A stretch of DNA of 54,648 nucleotides from an uncultured Clostridium sp. (GCA_900548455.1 URKQ01000024.1:1-54648); one strand, 5' to 3'. Counted from the stretch's first letter, positions 26,113 to 34,231 are shown. The notes: generated from the sequence alone by a model not told the origin. Numbers and translations: made by a program.

Positions 26113-27921
26113 ATGCAAGCTATAATGTTGGCTGCTGGAATGGGAAAAAGACTTGGAAAATACACAAATGGAAATACTAAGTGTATGGTTGAAGTTGCTG
26201 GAAAAAAACTTATTGATAGAGCTATTGAGTCTGTTAAGTATGCTGGTATAAAGAAATTTATAGTAGTAATAGGATATAAGGGAGAAAATTTAAAAAAATA
26301 TATATTGGACAACCACTCTAATGAAGGTATTGAATTTGTTTTTATTGACAACCCAAGATATGATAGCACGAATAATATATATTCATTGTATTTAGCGCAT
26401 GAGTATATGGAAAAGGATGATACAGTTTTATTAGAATCAGATTTAATATATGAGAAGGATTTAATTAAAAATGTAGTAAATTGTGAATCTAAAGATGTAG
26501 TAACTGTGGCTAAGTATGAATCTTGGATGGATGGAACAGTTACAGTTTTAGATGAAAATAACTATATTAAAGAATTTATTGAGAAAAAAGACTTTAATAT
26601 GATATGTAAAAACACATACTATAAAACAGTAAACATATATAAATTTAGTAAGGAATTTTCAAAGAAGCAGTATATACCATTTTTAAAAGCTTATATAACC
26701 TCCTATGGAGAAAATCAATATTATGAATTAGTATTAAAGGCAATAGCACATATTGCTACTGCAGGGTTAAAAGCTTACTGCTTAGAAGATGAAGTGTGGT
26801 ATGAAATTGATGATGCACAGGATTTAGATATAGCAAACGCACTATTTTCTAAAGGAGAAGATAAATTAAAAGCTTATACAAAGAGGTTTGGAGGATATTG
26901 GCGTTTTAATAACTTAAAAGACTTTTGTTATCTAGTAAATCCATATTTTCCAACTCCTACAATGATAGAAAAAATGAAGGAAAACTATTTTGAATTATTA
27001 ACTCAATATCCATCAGGAATGGAAATTCAAAAATTAAATTCGAGCAGATTATTTAATATAGATTCCTCTCAGGTTCTTGTAGGAAATGGAGCAGCAGAAA
27101 TTATAAATGTGTTAGATGAAGTTTTAGAAGGTTCAGTAGGAGTATGCAGTCCTACATTTAATGAATATATAAGATGTTTTAGAAAGTGTAGAGTTAAAAC
27201 TTTAGATACTTCTAAGTATGACTATCAGTTAAAAAGGGATGAGTTAATTAAATTAACTAATACTGTAGATAACCTAGTTATTGTTAATCCAGATAACCCT
27301 AGTGGTAGCTTCTTAAGCTATGAGGAAGTAATGGAAATTATAGAGTATTGTCACAGTAAAAATAAAAGAATAGTTATAGATGAATCTTTTGTAGATTTTG
27401 CAAATAAAGATAGAAGGTATACACTAATTGATTCATCTATATTAAATAAGTATGATAATCTTATTGTAATTAAAAGTATTAGTAAATCTTATGGGGTACC
27501 CGGTTTAAGACTTGGAGTAGTAACAACAGGAAACTGTGGGCTTCTTCAAAGAATGAAAGATCTTATGGCTGTTTGGAATATTAATTCATTTGGAGAATAT
27601 TTCTTGCAAATTATGCCATCTTACCAGAAGGAATATGCTGTAGCTTGTGATAAAATTGCTGAAGAAAGATGCAGATTTTTTAATGAATTATCTAAAATAG
27701 ATTACTTAAATGTATATCCCTCTGAAGCAAATTATATTCTATGTGAGGTTAAGAAAAACTTTACGTCTAAAGAATTAACTTTGAAGTTACTTGAGGAATC
27801 TAATGTTTTAATAAAAGATTTAAGTTCCAAGGTAACTTTTGAAGAAAAGCAATATATTAGGATTGCAGTTAGAGATAAGAAAGACAATGATTATTTAATT
27901 AATAAGCTAAGAGCTATTTAA
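26113..27921 (+). CDS. Nucleotidyltransferase (LicC/PntC-like) fused to a class I PLP aminotransferase/decarboxylase-like domain
   Basis: The protein has 602 residues, with a strong GGAGGTGA site. Residues 1 to about 240 form a sugar/choline-type nucleotidyltransferase: MLAAGMGKRLGKYT, then NTKCMVEVAGKKLIDRAIE, and LLESDLIYEKDLI. Residues about 255-602 form a fold-type I PLP enzyme related to HisC and CobD, with VGNGAAEIINVL, NPDNPSGS and the Schiff-base Lys458 in SISKSYGVPGLRLG. Similar fusions are known for 2-aminoethylphosphonate cytidylyltransferase with its transaminase, and CobD-like enzymes can decarboxylate phospho-amino acids. No phosphoenolpyruvate mutase is in the window, so a CDP-ethanolamine-like or CDP-amino-alcohol product is equally possible. 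It is the last gene of operon B. Confidence 0.82.
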   Translation: MQAIMLAAGMGKRLGKYTNGNTKCMVEVAGKKLIDRAIESVKYAGIKKFIVVIGYKGENLKKYILDNHSNEGIEFVFIDNPRYDSTNNIYSLYLAHEYMEKDDTVLLESDLIYEKDLIKNVVNCESKDVVTVAKYESWMDGTVTVLDENNYIKEFIEKKDFNMICKNTYYKTVNIYKFSKEFSKKQYIPFLKAYITSYGENQYYELVLKAIAHIATAGLKAYCLEDEVWYEIDDAQDLDIANALFSKGEDKLKAYTKRFGGYWRFNNLKDFCYLVNPYFPTPTMIEKMKENYFELLTQYPSGMEIQKLNSSRLFNIDSSQVLVGNGAAEIINVLDEVLEGSVGVCSPTFNEYIRCFRKCRVKTLDTSKYDYQLKRDELIKLTNTVDNLVIVNPDNPSGSFLSYEEVMEIIEYCHSKNKRIVIDESFVDFANKDRRYTLIDSSILNKYDNLIVIKSISKSYGVPGLRLGVVTTGNCGLLQRMKDLMAVWNINSFGEYFLQIMPSYQKEYAVACDKIAEERCRFFNELSKIDYLNVYPSEANYILCEVKKNFTSKELTLKLLEESNVLIKDLSSKVTFEEKQYIRIAVRDKKDNDYLINKLRAI

Positions 27922-27931
27922 TTGCAAAAAT

Positions 27932-27974
27932 AAAAGACAAGCCAGTGGGATACAATCCCACTGGCTTGTCTTTT
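27932..27974. terminator. Bidirectional terminator between convergent genes
   Basis: A 19-bp perfect inverted repeat (arms 27932-27950 and 27956-27974, loop TACAA) has AAAA and TTTT at its ends. It lies 10 bases after the cytidylyltransferase fusion (+) and one base from the stop of the LCP gene (-), so it serves both. Confidence 0.95.
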
Positions 27975-27975
27975 A

Positions 27976-28929
27976 CTATTCTACAACTTTATCATCAAAT
28001 ATATAATCTTGCATTTGTTTCTTAGTTGTATTTAAATCTGTAACTAAATAATATATTCCATCGATAGATTGACCTTCACCATATCCATCTAAAGGATATC
28101 TTTGTTGTTCTAATGTACTATTTCCCATTCCAGCAACTTTAGTACATAATCCTAAAATGTCACTAGTACTTAAACTAGTTTGAACAAGAGGTAAAACATT
28201 GCTTAATACTGAAGGGTAAGATGATACTGGAAGAGTCATACCTTTAGTAAATAGTGCTGATAAAACTACTCTTTGTCTGTGAGTTCTTTCATAATCTCCA
28301 CCGGCAGCATATCTAATTCTGGAATAATCAAGAGCTTGACTACCATTTAGGGTATAAGTACCAGGAGCTGAAATACCATTGATGTGAGAAACCTCTTCAT
28401 CAGTAATTGTAACTTCTACGCCACCTACAGTGTCTATTATTTCAGGTAGGGTAGAAAAGTTAACAGATACAAAGTCTTCAATATTTAGTCCAAAGTTTTG
28501 ATTTAATGTCTTTATAGCAAGGGTAGGACCACCAAAGGCATAAGCATGGTTAATCTTATCCATACCGTGATCTTCTATATTAACATAGGTATCTCTCATT
28601 ATGGAGGAAATTTTAACTTTATTATGAACTGGATCTACTGTAGCGATCATAATTGAGTCAGAACGACCTACATTGCCATCTTCAGCATCAACACCGAATA
28701 GAGCTATATTTTTTATAGATTTAAGGTTTTTATATTGTGAAAGCTCATCTGATGCAGTTATACCTAAATCCTCATTATTAAGTTTAACATTATCCATTTT
28801 ATTAATAAGACTAACACCATAGCTAGCAGCAGCTGCACCAGCAAAAATTAATATACCTAAGATTGACATCGTTATTTTAAAACCAAGAGACTTTTTCTTC
28901 TTATGCTTTTTTGATTTTTTATCTGCCAT
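27976..28929 (-). CDS. LytR-CpsA-Psr (LCP) family glycopolymer ligase
   Basis: The protein has 317 residues. The frame can be extended upstream, but AAAGGA and the paralogue next door place the start at 28929 (MADKKSKK). The topology is typical: a lysine-rich cytoplasmic head, one membrane helix (about residues 20-40), then an extracellular LCP domain with SDSIMIATVD, SIMRDTYV, HGMDKINHAYAFGG and DYSRIRYAAGGDYERTHRQR, holding the conserved Arg and Asp residues that bind polyprenyl pyrophosphate. LCP enzymes attach capsule or teichoic-type polymers to peptidoglycan. It is transcribed against the flanking loci from its own promoter. Confidence 0.94.
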   Translation of the reverse strand: MADKKSKKHKKKKSLGFKITMSILGILIFAGAAAASYGVSLINKMDNVKLNNEDLGITASDELSQYKNLKSIKNIALFGVDAEDGNVGRSDSIMIATVDPVHNKVKISSIMRDTYVNIEDHGMDKINHAYAFGGPTLAIKTLNQNFGLNIEDFVSVNFSTLPEIIDTVGGVEVTITDEEVSHINGISAPGTYTLNGSQALDYSRIRYAAGGDYERTHRQRVVLSALFTKGMTLPVSSYPSVLSNVLPLVQTSLSTSDILGLCTKVAGMGNSTLEQQRYPLDGYGEGQSIDGIYYLVTDLNTTKKQMQDYIFDDKVVE

Positions 28930-28951
28930 GTAAACACATCCTTTCCCGTAA

Positions 28952-28980
28952 ATTTTATCATTCATAAGTGGAATGTGCAA
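28952..28980 (-). promoter_or_regulatory. Promoter of LCP gene at 27976
   Basis: Read on the minus strand, TTGCAC (28980-28975) and TAAAAT (28957-28952) are spaced by 17 bases. TG precedes the -10 by one base. It is placed just upstream of the AAAGGATGTG leader. Confidence 0.65.
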
Positions 28981-29064
28981 ATAGTATAGATGAATCAATA
29001 GAAAAATTAAATTCTACGAGAAAATTATTTTTTAAATTTAAATTAGATTAAATAACATGGTAAT

Positions 29065-29092
29065 AAAAAATCCGCTATCTAGTAGCGGACTT
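29065..29092 (-). terminator. Terminator of upstream LCP gene
   Basis: On the minus strand, TCCGCTA and TAGCGGA pair (plus coordinates 29071-29077 and 29083-29089), followed by six T. It lies a few bases after the stop of the gene at 29099-30064 and keeps the two LCP genes as separate transcripts. Confidence 0.88.
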
Positions 29093-29098
29093 TAAAAA

Positions 29099-30064
29099 TT
29101 AATTTGTTTTATCATCGAATATATAATCTTGCATTTTTTGTTTTACAGAAGGAATATCAAACTTCATATAATAGATGCCATCTGTAGAATCGTTTGGAAT
29201 AATATCTTCATCTCTAGGAAATCTATCTTGAAGAAGATTTCCATTACCCATAGTTACAACCTTAGTAGCTAGCGCTAATATATCTGAAGTATTTAAACTA
29301 GTTGTAAGTACAGGGGCAATGGTATTAACCATACTTGGATAAGATGTTTTAGGCATTGAAATTCCCTTTTTAAATAAAGCAGTAAGAACTGTTCTTTGTC
29401 TTTCAGTTCTTTCATAGTCATTACCAACTTTTCTTATTCTAGAATAATCTAAGGCTTGTTGACCATTTAAAGTATAGGTGCCCCCAGAACCAATTCCAGA
29501 CACATAAACGGCTTCATCATCGTTTAAAGTTACTTCAACACCACCGAAGGCTTCTACTAAAGTAGGTAAAGAATCAAAGTTAACAGAAGCAAATTCATCA
29601 ATGTTTAGACCAAAGTTCTCATTAAGTGTTTTAATAGCAAGAGTTGGTCCACCATAGGCGTAGGCATGATTAATCTTGTCCATTCCGTGCTCTGGAATAT
29701 TTACAAAGGAATCTCTCATTACAGAAGTTATCTTAAGTTTATTATGAGAACTATCTATAGTAGCAATCATTATGGCATCTGAACGGCCTGTACCATCTTC
29801 AGAATCTATACCAAAGAGGGCTATATTTTTAATGTCATCAGCTTTTTCGTATTTTTTTAAATCTTCCTTTGAAGTAATACCTAAATCATCCTTTTTAAGG
29901 TCAACACTCTCCATTTTATTAACTACACTAAAACCATAACTGACAGCAACAGCTACTCCAAAAATTAAAAGAGCAAGGACAACCATTAATATTTTAAATC
30001 CAACAGATTTCTTTTTCTTTTTTCTATGTTTTTTATTAGTGTTATGAATTTTATTTTCATTACT
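29099..30064 (-). CDS. LytR-CpsA-Psr (LCP) family glycopolymer ligase
   Basis: The protein has 321 residues with a GTG start at 30064. The in-frame ATG at 30085 overlaps the AAAGGATGTG site, which sits just before the real start codon in the neighbouring paralogue too, so GTG is chosen. It has a Lys-rich head, one membrane helix near residues 22-45, then an LCP domain with SDAIMIATID, SVMRDSFV, HGMDKINHAYAYGG and DYSRIRKVGNDYERTERQR. It is a close paralogue of the gene at 27976. Both probably anchor surface glycans. Which polymer each serves is unknown. Confidence 0.94.
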   Translation of the reverse strand, partial: SNENKIHNTNKKHRKKKKKSVGFKILMVVLALLIFGVAVAVSYGFSVVNKMESVDLKKDDLGITSKEDLKKYEKADDIKNIALFGIDSEDGTGRSDAIMIATIDSSHNKLKITSVMRDSFVNIPEHGMDKINHAYAYGGPTLAIKTLNENFGLNIDEFASVNFDSLPTLVEAFGGVEVTLNDDEAVYVSGIGSGGTYTLNGQQALDYSRIRKVGNDYERTERQRTVLTALFKKGISMPKTSYPSMVNTIAPVLTTSLNTSDILALATKVVTMGNGNLLQDRFPRDEDIIPNDSTDGIYYMKFDIPSVKQKMQDYIFDDKTN

Positions 30065-30094
30065 CACTTGACCACATCCTTTCATTACATATAG

Positions 30095-30124
30095 ATTTTA
30101 ACATCATTACTATAATATTGTAAA
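30095..30124 (-). promoter_or_regulatory. Promoter of LCP gene at 29099
   Basis: On the minus strand, TTTACA (30124-30119) and TAAAAT (30100-30095) are spaced by 18 bases, and TGT precedes the -10 to form an extended -10. The rest of the divergent gap up to 30357 is AT-rich. A TATAAT at 30311-30316 may serve the + strand aminotransferase, but no good -35 goes with it. Confidence 0.6.
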
Positions 30125-30357
30125 CGGAATCATCGAATTATACAAAATTTTTTAACAATATGTAAGGTTATAGTGATTTACACCAATATATAAAATGTGA
30201 TAAACTAAATGCTAGGATAAAATTCATATTTTACAAACAAAAGTTGAAGAATATAAATACTTGGTATATTATATAAGTTGCAATAAACATTATTAAATAT
30301 AACTTATATATATAATAGGTATAAAAATTAAATTTTTATAAAAAAGGAAGAGATAAG

Positions 30358-31485
30358 ATGAAAATAAACTTTTATGAATCCCAAAGAGAATATAAAGAAA
30401 AGAAAGCTGAATTTGATGAAGCTATTCAAAGAGTTATAAATAATGGATCTTTCATATTAGGAAATGAAGTTAAAGAATTTGAAGAAAAAATAAAGGAATT
30501 TACAGGAGCTAAACATGCTATAGGAGTTGCTTCTGGTACAGATGCTTTAGTTATTGCATCTGATATATTAGGATTTAAAGAAGGTACAGAAGTTATTACA
30601 ACACCATTTACTTTCTTAGCTTCAACTTCTTGCCTTGCAAAGCACGGATGTAAGCCTGTATTTGTAGATATAGATGAAGAATCTTGTGGAATGGATATTA
30701 CTCAAGTTGAAGCAGCAATTACAGATAAAACCGTTGGTATACTTCCAATTCACTTATTTAACCAAATGTGTGATATGGATGAAATAATGAAAATATCTAA
30801 AAAACATAACTTAAAAGTTTTAGAGGATGCAGCTGAAGCTTTCGGTATGAGATGGCAGCTTAACGGAGAAGATACTTTAAGACATGCTGGAACTATTGGA
30901 GATATGGGAGTATTTTCATTCTTCCCAACTAAGACTTTAGGTGGCTATGGTGACGGAGGAATGATCGTTACTAATAATGATGAACTTGCAGATAAATGTC
31001 GTATGTTCAGAGTACATGGTGCTTCTAAAAAATATCACTATGACTATATTGGATATAATTCAAGACTTGATGCTATGCAAGCTTCAATTTTAAAAGTAAA
31101 ACTTCAATATATTGAAAATGCTATTGAAAATAGAAATAGAGTTGCTAGAGGATATATAGAAGGATTAAAGGATGTAGCTGGAGTTAAAGTTCAAGGAATA
31201 AAAGCTGCTAACCAAAAAAATGTTTACTATGTATTTAATATTTTTGCAGAAGATAGAGATGAACTTATGGAGTTCTTAAAGAATAAGGGAATAGGAACTA
31301 GCATATACTATCCAAAACCACTTCACTTGCAAAAGTGTTTTGAATACTTAGGACATAAAGAAGGGGATTTCCCAGTAACAGAAAAAATGTGCAAACAAAT
31401 TCTAGCTTTACCAATATACCCAGAGCTTAGAGATGATGAAGTTTCAAGTATATGTGAAGCTATTAAAGAGTTCTATAATAAATAA
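30358..31485 (+). CDS. DegT/DnrJ/EryC1/StrS family sugar aminotransferase
   Basis: The protein has 375 residues. It is a fold-type I PLP enzyme with NNGSFILGNEVKEFE, ASGTDALVIA, EDAAEAFGM, and the cofactor lysine Lys192 in FFPTKTLGGYGDGGM. The start fits the WbpE/FdtB-type subgroup that aminates C3 of keto-sugars. Neighbours are a UDP-HexNAc dehydrogenase and galU. A UDP-3-amino-uronic acid product would match the WbpG-like amidotransferase at 9010, though the needed 3-dehydrogenase (WbpB) and acetyltransferase (WbpD) are not seen here. AAAAAGGAAGAG precedes the ATG. Confidence 0.87.
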   Translation: MKINFYESQREYKEKKAEFDEAIQRVINNGSFILGNEVKEFEEKIKEFTGAKHAIGVASGTDALVIASDILGFKEGTEVITTPFTFLASTSCLAKHGCKPVFVDIDEESCGMDITQVEAAITDKTVGILPIHLFNQMCDMDEIMKISKKHNLKVLEDAAEAFGMRWQLNGEDTLRHAGTIGDMGVFSFFPTKTLGGYGDGGMIVTNNDELADKCRMFRVHGASKKYHYDYIGYNSRLDAMQASILKVKLQYIENAIENRNRVARGYIEGLKDVAGVKVQGIKAANQKNVYYVFNIFAEDRDELMEFLKNKGIGTSIYYPKPLHLQKCFEYLGHKEGDFPVTEKMCKQILALPIYPELRDDEVSSICEAIKEFYNK

Positions 31486-31502
31486 TATTGTTTAATTAAT
31501 AG

Positions 31503-31536
31503 GGTTCTAGGCTTTAATTTAATTAAAGTCTAGACC
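31503..31536 (+). other. Imperfect hairpin before the second dehydrogenase gene
   Basis: GGTTCTAGGCTTTAATT (31503-31519) and AATTAAAGTCTAGACC (31521-31536) form a long stem with one bulge and one mismatch. There is no T-run, so it is more likely an mRNA processing or stability element between two genes than a terminator. Confidence 0.45.
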
Positions 31537-31558
31537 TTCAATAATGGGAGAGATGAAA

Positions 31559-32884
31559 ATGGAAGATTTAAAAATATCATTAGTAGGTTTAGGATATGTA
31601 GGAATGCCGCTTGCAGTTGCCTTTGCAAAGAAAGCACCTGTAGTAGGTTTTGATGTAAATGAATTAAAAATTGAAAAATATCTTAAAGGAATAGACGTTA
31701 CTAATGAGGTAGGGGATGAAGCTATTAAAGCTTCAACAGTTGATTTTACTTCAGATGAAACAAAACTAAGAAACTGTAATTTTCATATAGTTGCAGTTCC
31801 AACACCAACTAACGATGATAAAACTCCAGATTTAAAACCTGTAATTGGAGCTAGTGAAATTTTAGGAAGAAACCTTACAAAAGGTTCTATAGTTGTATAT
31901 GAATCTACAGTTTATCCTGGAGTAACTGAAGAAATTTGTGTTCCAATACTAGAGAGAGAATCTGGACTTAAGTGTGGACAAGATTTTAAAATAGGTTATT
32001 CTCCAGAGAGAATAAACCCAGGTGACAAGGTTCATAGACTTGAAAACATAGTAAAAATAGTATCTGGTATGGATGCAGAAACTCTAGATAAAGTAGCAAA
32101 AACTTATGAACTTGTTATTGAAGCTGGAGTTTATAGAGCTGAAAGCATAAAAGTTGCAGAATCAGCAAAACTTATAGAAAACTGTCAAAGAGACGTTAAC
32201 ATTGCTTTTGTAAATGAACTTGCAATGATATTTAATAAAATGGGAATAGATACTAAAGCCGTTATAGATGCTGCGGGAAGTAAGTGGAACTTTATAAAGT
32301 TAAACCCAGGTCTTGTAGGAGGACACTGTATAGGAGTTGACCCATATTACTTAATAGCTAGAGCTAAAGAAGTAGGAGTAGAATCTCATGTTATAGCTGC
32401 AGGAAGAGCTATAAATGATGGAATGGCTAAATTTGTAGCTGAAAGTACTGTTAAGAGCTTAATAAAAGCTAATAAGAGAGTTAAAGGTGCAAAGGTTGCA
32501 GTTTTAGGTCTTACATTTAAAGAAGATTGTCCAGATACTAGAAATACAAAAGTTATAGACATAATAAATGAATTAAAAGAATACGAAATAGAAGTTTTAG
32601 CTACAGATCCAGTAGCAGGTAAAGAAGAAATTAAGCATGAGTATAATTTAGATATGGTAGATATGAAGGATATTGAAGGCGTTGATGCTATAATACTTGC
32701 AGTATCTCACCATGTTTATAGAGAAATGAACCTTAATGATTTTGAATACCTATATAAGACAAAGGCTGTAGACGAAGCTGCAGCTACTTCAGTAACAGAA
32801 GAAAAAAATGTATTTATCGATGTTAAAGGAATAATGGATAGAGATTCTGTAGATATAGATAAGATGGTATACTGGAGACTATAA
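31559..32884 (+). CDS. UDP-HexNAc 6-dehydrogenase, WbpA/TviB type, copy 2
   Basis: The protein has 441 residues. The frame opens at 31544, but GGGAGAG at 31545-31551 puts the start at 31559 (MEDLKISLVGLGYVG). It is a close paralogue of the gene at 10150. It shares GLGYVGM, PTPTNDDKTPDL, YSPERINPGDKVHRLENI and the catalytic Cys257 in GGHCIGVDPYY. Differences cluster near the C-terminus, where copy 2 has a short insertion rich in Ala and Thr. It makes a UDP-HexNAc uronic acid. The two copies probably serve different polymer loci or give extra dosage. Confidence 0.87.
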   Translation: MEDLKISLVGLGYVGMPLAVAFAKKAPVVGFDVNELKIEKYLKGIDVTNEVGDEAIKASTVDFTSDETKLRNCNFHIVAVPTPTNDDKTPDLKPVIGASEILGRNLTKGSIVVYESTVYPGVTEEICVPILERESGLKCGQDFKIGYSPERINPGDKVHRLENIVKIVSGMDAETLDKVAKTYELVIEAGVYRAESIKVAESAKLIENCQRDVNIAFVNELAMIFNKMGIDTKAVIDAAGSKWNFIKLNPGLVGGHCIGVDPYYLIARAKEVGVESHVIAAGRAINDGMAKFVAESTVKSLIKANKRVKGAKVAVLGLTFKEDCPDTRNTKVIDIINELKEYEIEVLATDPVAGKEEIKHEYNLDMVDMKDIEGVDAIILAVSHHVYREMNLNDFEYLYKTKAVDEAAATSVTEEKNVFIDVKGIMDRDSVDIDKMVYWRL

Positions 32885-32927
32885 TATAAGGATAAAAAAT
32901 AATGTTCATTTTTAGGAGGAGAAAATC

Positions 32928-33800
32928 ATGAATAAACCAATAAGAAAAGCCATAATTCCAGCAGCAGGACTAGGAACTAGATTCTTGCCAGCTACTAAGG
33001 CACAACCAAAAGAAATGTTGACTATAGTTGATAAACCTACTATTCAATATATCATTGAGGAATGTGTGGCTTCAGGAATTGAAGAAATTCTTATTATAAC
33101 AGGTAGAAATAAGAAATCTATAGAAGACCACTTTGACAGATCTATAGAGCTTGAAATGGAGCTTGAAAAGTCAGGAAAAGATGACCTTCTTAAGATGGTA
33201 AGAGAAATATCTGACATGATTAATATCCATTATATAAGACAAAAGGAACCAAGAGGTCTTGGCCACGCAATTAACTGTGCCAAAACTTTCGTAGGAGATG
33301 AACCTTTTGCAGTACTTCTAGGTGATGATATAGTTTATAACCCAGAAAAACCATGTTTAAAACAACTTATTGATTGCTACAATGAATATGACAGCTCTAT
33401 TTTAGGAGTTCAAACTGTAGCTAAAGAAGCAGTAAGTAAATATGGAATAGTTAGTGGAGTAAATGTTAAAGATAGAGTTTACAAAGTAGATGGACTTGTT
33501 GAAAAACCTTCCGTTGAAGAAGCTCCAACTAACGTAGCTATTTTAGGAAGATATATAATTACACCTAGAATATTTGATATATTAGATGAAACAAAGCCAG
33601 GTAAAGGAAATGAAATTCAACTTACAGATGCTCTTTTAGAACTTTTAAAGGATGAAGAAATGTATGCTTATGACTTTGAAGGTAAAAGATACGATGCTGG
33701 AGATAAACTAGGATTCTTAGAAGCTACTGTTGAATATGCACTAAGAAGACCTGATCTTAAAGAAGGTTTCATGGAGTACTTAAAAACTATAGTAAAATAA
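32928..33800 (+). CDS. galU: UTP-glucose-1-phosphate uridylyltransferase
   Basis: The protein has 290 residues. It has RKAIIPAAGLGTRFLPATKAQPKEML, the EECVASGIEEILIITGR segment, and LGDDIVYN. It makes UDP-glucose, the source of many UDP-sugars used by all three loci. AGGAGG precedes the ATG. The stop is directly followed by the structured RNA element, and a -10-like TATAGT lies within its last codons. Confidence 0.96.
   Translation: MNKPIRKAIIPAAGLGTRFLPATKAQPKEMLTIVDKPTIQYIIEECVASGIEEILIITGRNKKSIEDHFDRSIELEMELEKSGKDDLLKMVREISDMINIHYIRQKEPRGLGHAINCAKTFVGDEPFAVLLGDDIVYNPEKPCLKQLIDCYNEYDSSILGVQTVAKEAVSKYGIVSGVNVKDRVYKVDGLVEKPSVEEAPTNVAILGRYIITPRIFDILDETKPGKGNEIQLTDALLELLKDEEMYAYDFEGKRYDAGDKLGFLEATVEYALRRPDLKEGFMEYLKTIVK
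33788..33793 (+). promoter_or_regulatory. -10-like box inside the end of galU, for the structured RNA
   Basis: TATAGT at 33788-33793 is the right distance for transcription to begin at about 33801, exactly the first base of the outer helix of the RNA. The -35 is poor, so this is tentative. Confidence 0.35.
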
Positions 33801-34054
33801 GCCTCATATAACCTAACTTTGCTATCATGATATATGCACCTCTGTTCACGGGCTGCGGAGCTTAATGTTTTATATGATTATAATTTAAAAAGCTAATAAT
33901 TTAGTATTTAACATTAGTAGTAACCTCGAACGCTCCTGTAGATGGTTCACTTGAGGTGATATATCCATTAATAGCAAAGTTTATTTAATATGATAATGTA
34001 ACAATATGAGGCGTTACTGAATGTAGAGATTCCTAAGGGAGTCTCTTTGTTTTT
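33801..34054 (+). ncRNA. Long nested structured RNA, 6S (SsrS)-like
   Basis: Three nested perfect or near-perfect helices enclose a bubble: GCCTCATAT 33801-33809 with 34004-34012 (9 bp), AACTTTGCTAT 33815-33825 with 33971-33981 (11 bp), and 33829-33842 with 33953-33965 (13 bp, one bulged G). Inside, GGAGC 33857-33861 pairs with GCTCC 33932-33936, and TAATGTT 33863-33869 pairs with AACATTA 33910-33916. The opposed unpaired strands TGTTCACGGGCTGC and TGTAGATGGTTCACTT form a central bubble. A Rho-independent terminator follows at 34025. The long closing stem, central bubble and apical stem over about 215 bases fit the 6S RNA plan, which binds RNA polymerase. The helices are seen directly, and the family name is my inference. 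Confidence 0.55.
34025..34054 (+). terminator. Terminator of the structured RNA
   Basis: AGAGATTCC (34025-34033) pairs with GGAGTCTCT (34038-34046), 9 bp with one G-U, loop TAAG, followed by TTGTTTTT. It would end the RNA from 33801 and also any read-through from galU. Confidence 0.85.
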
Positions 34055-34070
34055 ATATAAGACGGTAGTG

Positions 34071-34221
34071 GAGATTTAAAGTGAATTTTAAAGAGTAAAG
34101 GCTCCTGCAGATTATTTCGCTTTTGGCAATGAGTTACTTATCTCAAAATATTAAATATAGTTTTATAATATAAAGAGAGTTTGAAATGAGGATATTCCAT
34201 GGGAGTATCCTTTGTTTTTTA
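34071..34221 (+). other. Second structured non-coding element with its own terminator
   Basis: GAGAT 34071-34075 pairs with ATCTC 34140-34144, and AAAGTGAA 34078-34085 pairs with TTCGCTTT 34116-34123 (one G-U). The element contains GCTCCTGCAGAT (34101-34112), which differs by one base from GCTCCTGTAGAT (33932-33943) in the preceding RNA. It ends in a 10-bp hairpin, 34189-34198 with 34202-34211, followed by TTGTTTTTT. No ORF of note is present. It may be a second small RNA or a decayed partial duplicate of the first. Confidence 0.45.
34189..34221 (+). terminator. Terminator upstream of sigma factor gene
   Basis: AGGATATTCC and GGAGTATCCT form a 10-bp stem with a three-base loop and a T-rich tail. 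It insulates the sigma-factor promoter at 34232 from upstream transcription. Confidence 0.85.
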
Positions 34222-34231
34222 TTTACAAATA

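Noticed and set aside
26052..26369. Minus-strand ORF at the wzx/cytidylyltransferase boundary
   Set aside because: It crosses the strong GGAGGTGA site and start of the fusion gene and has no features of its own.
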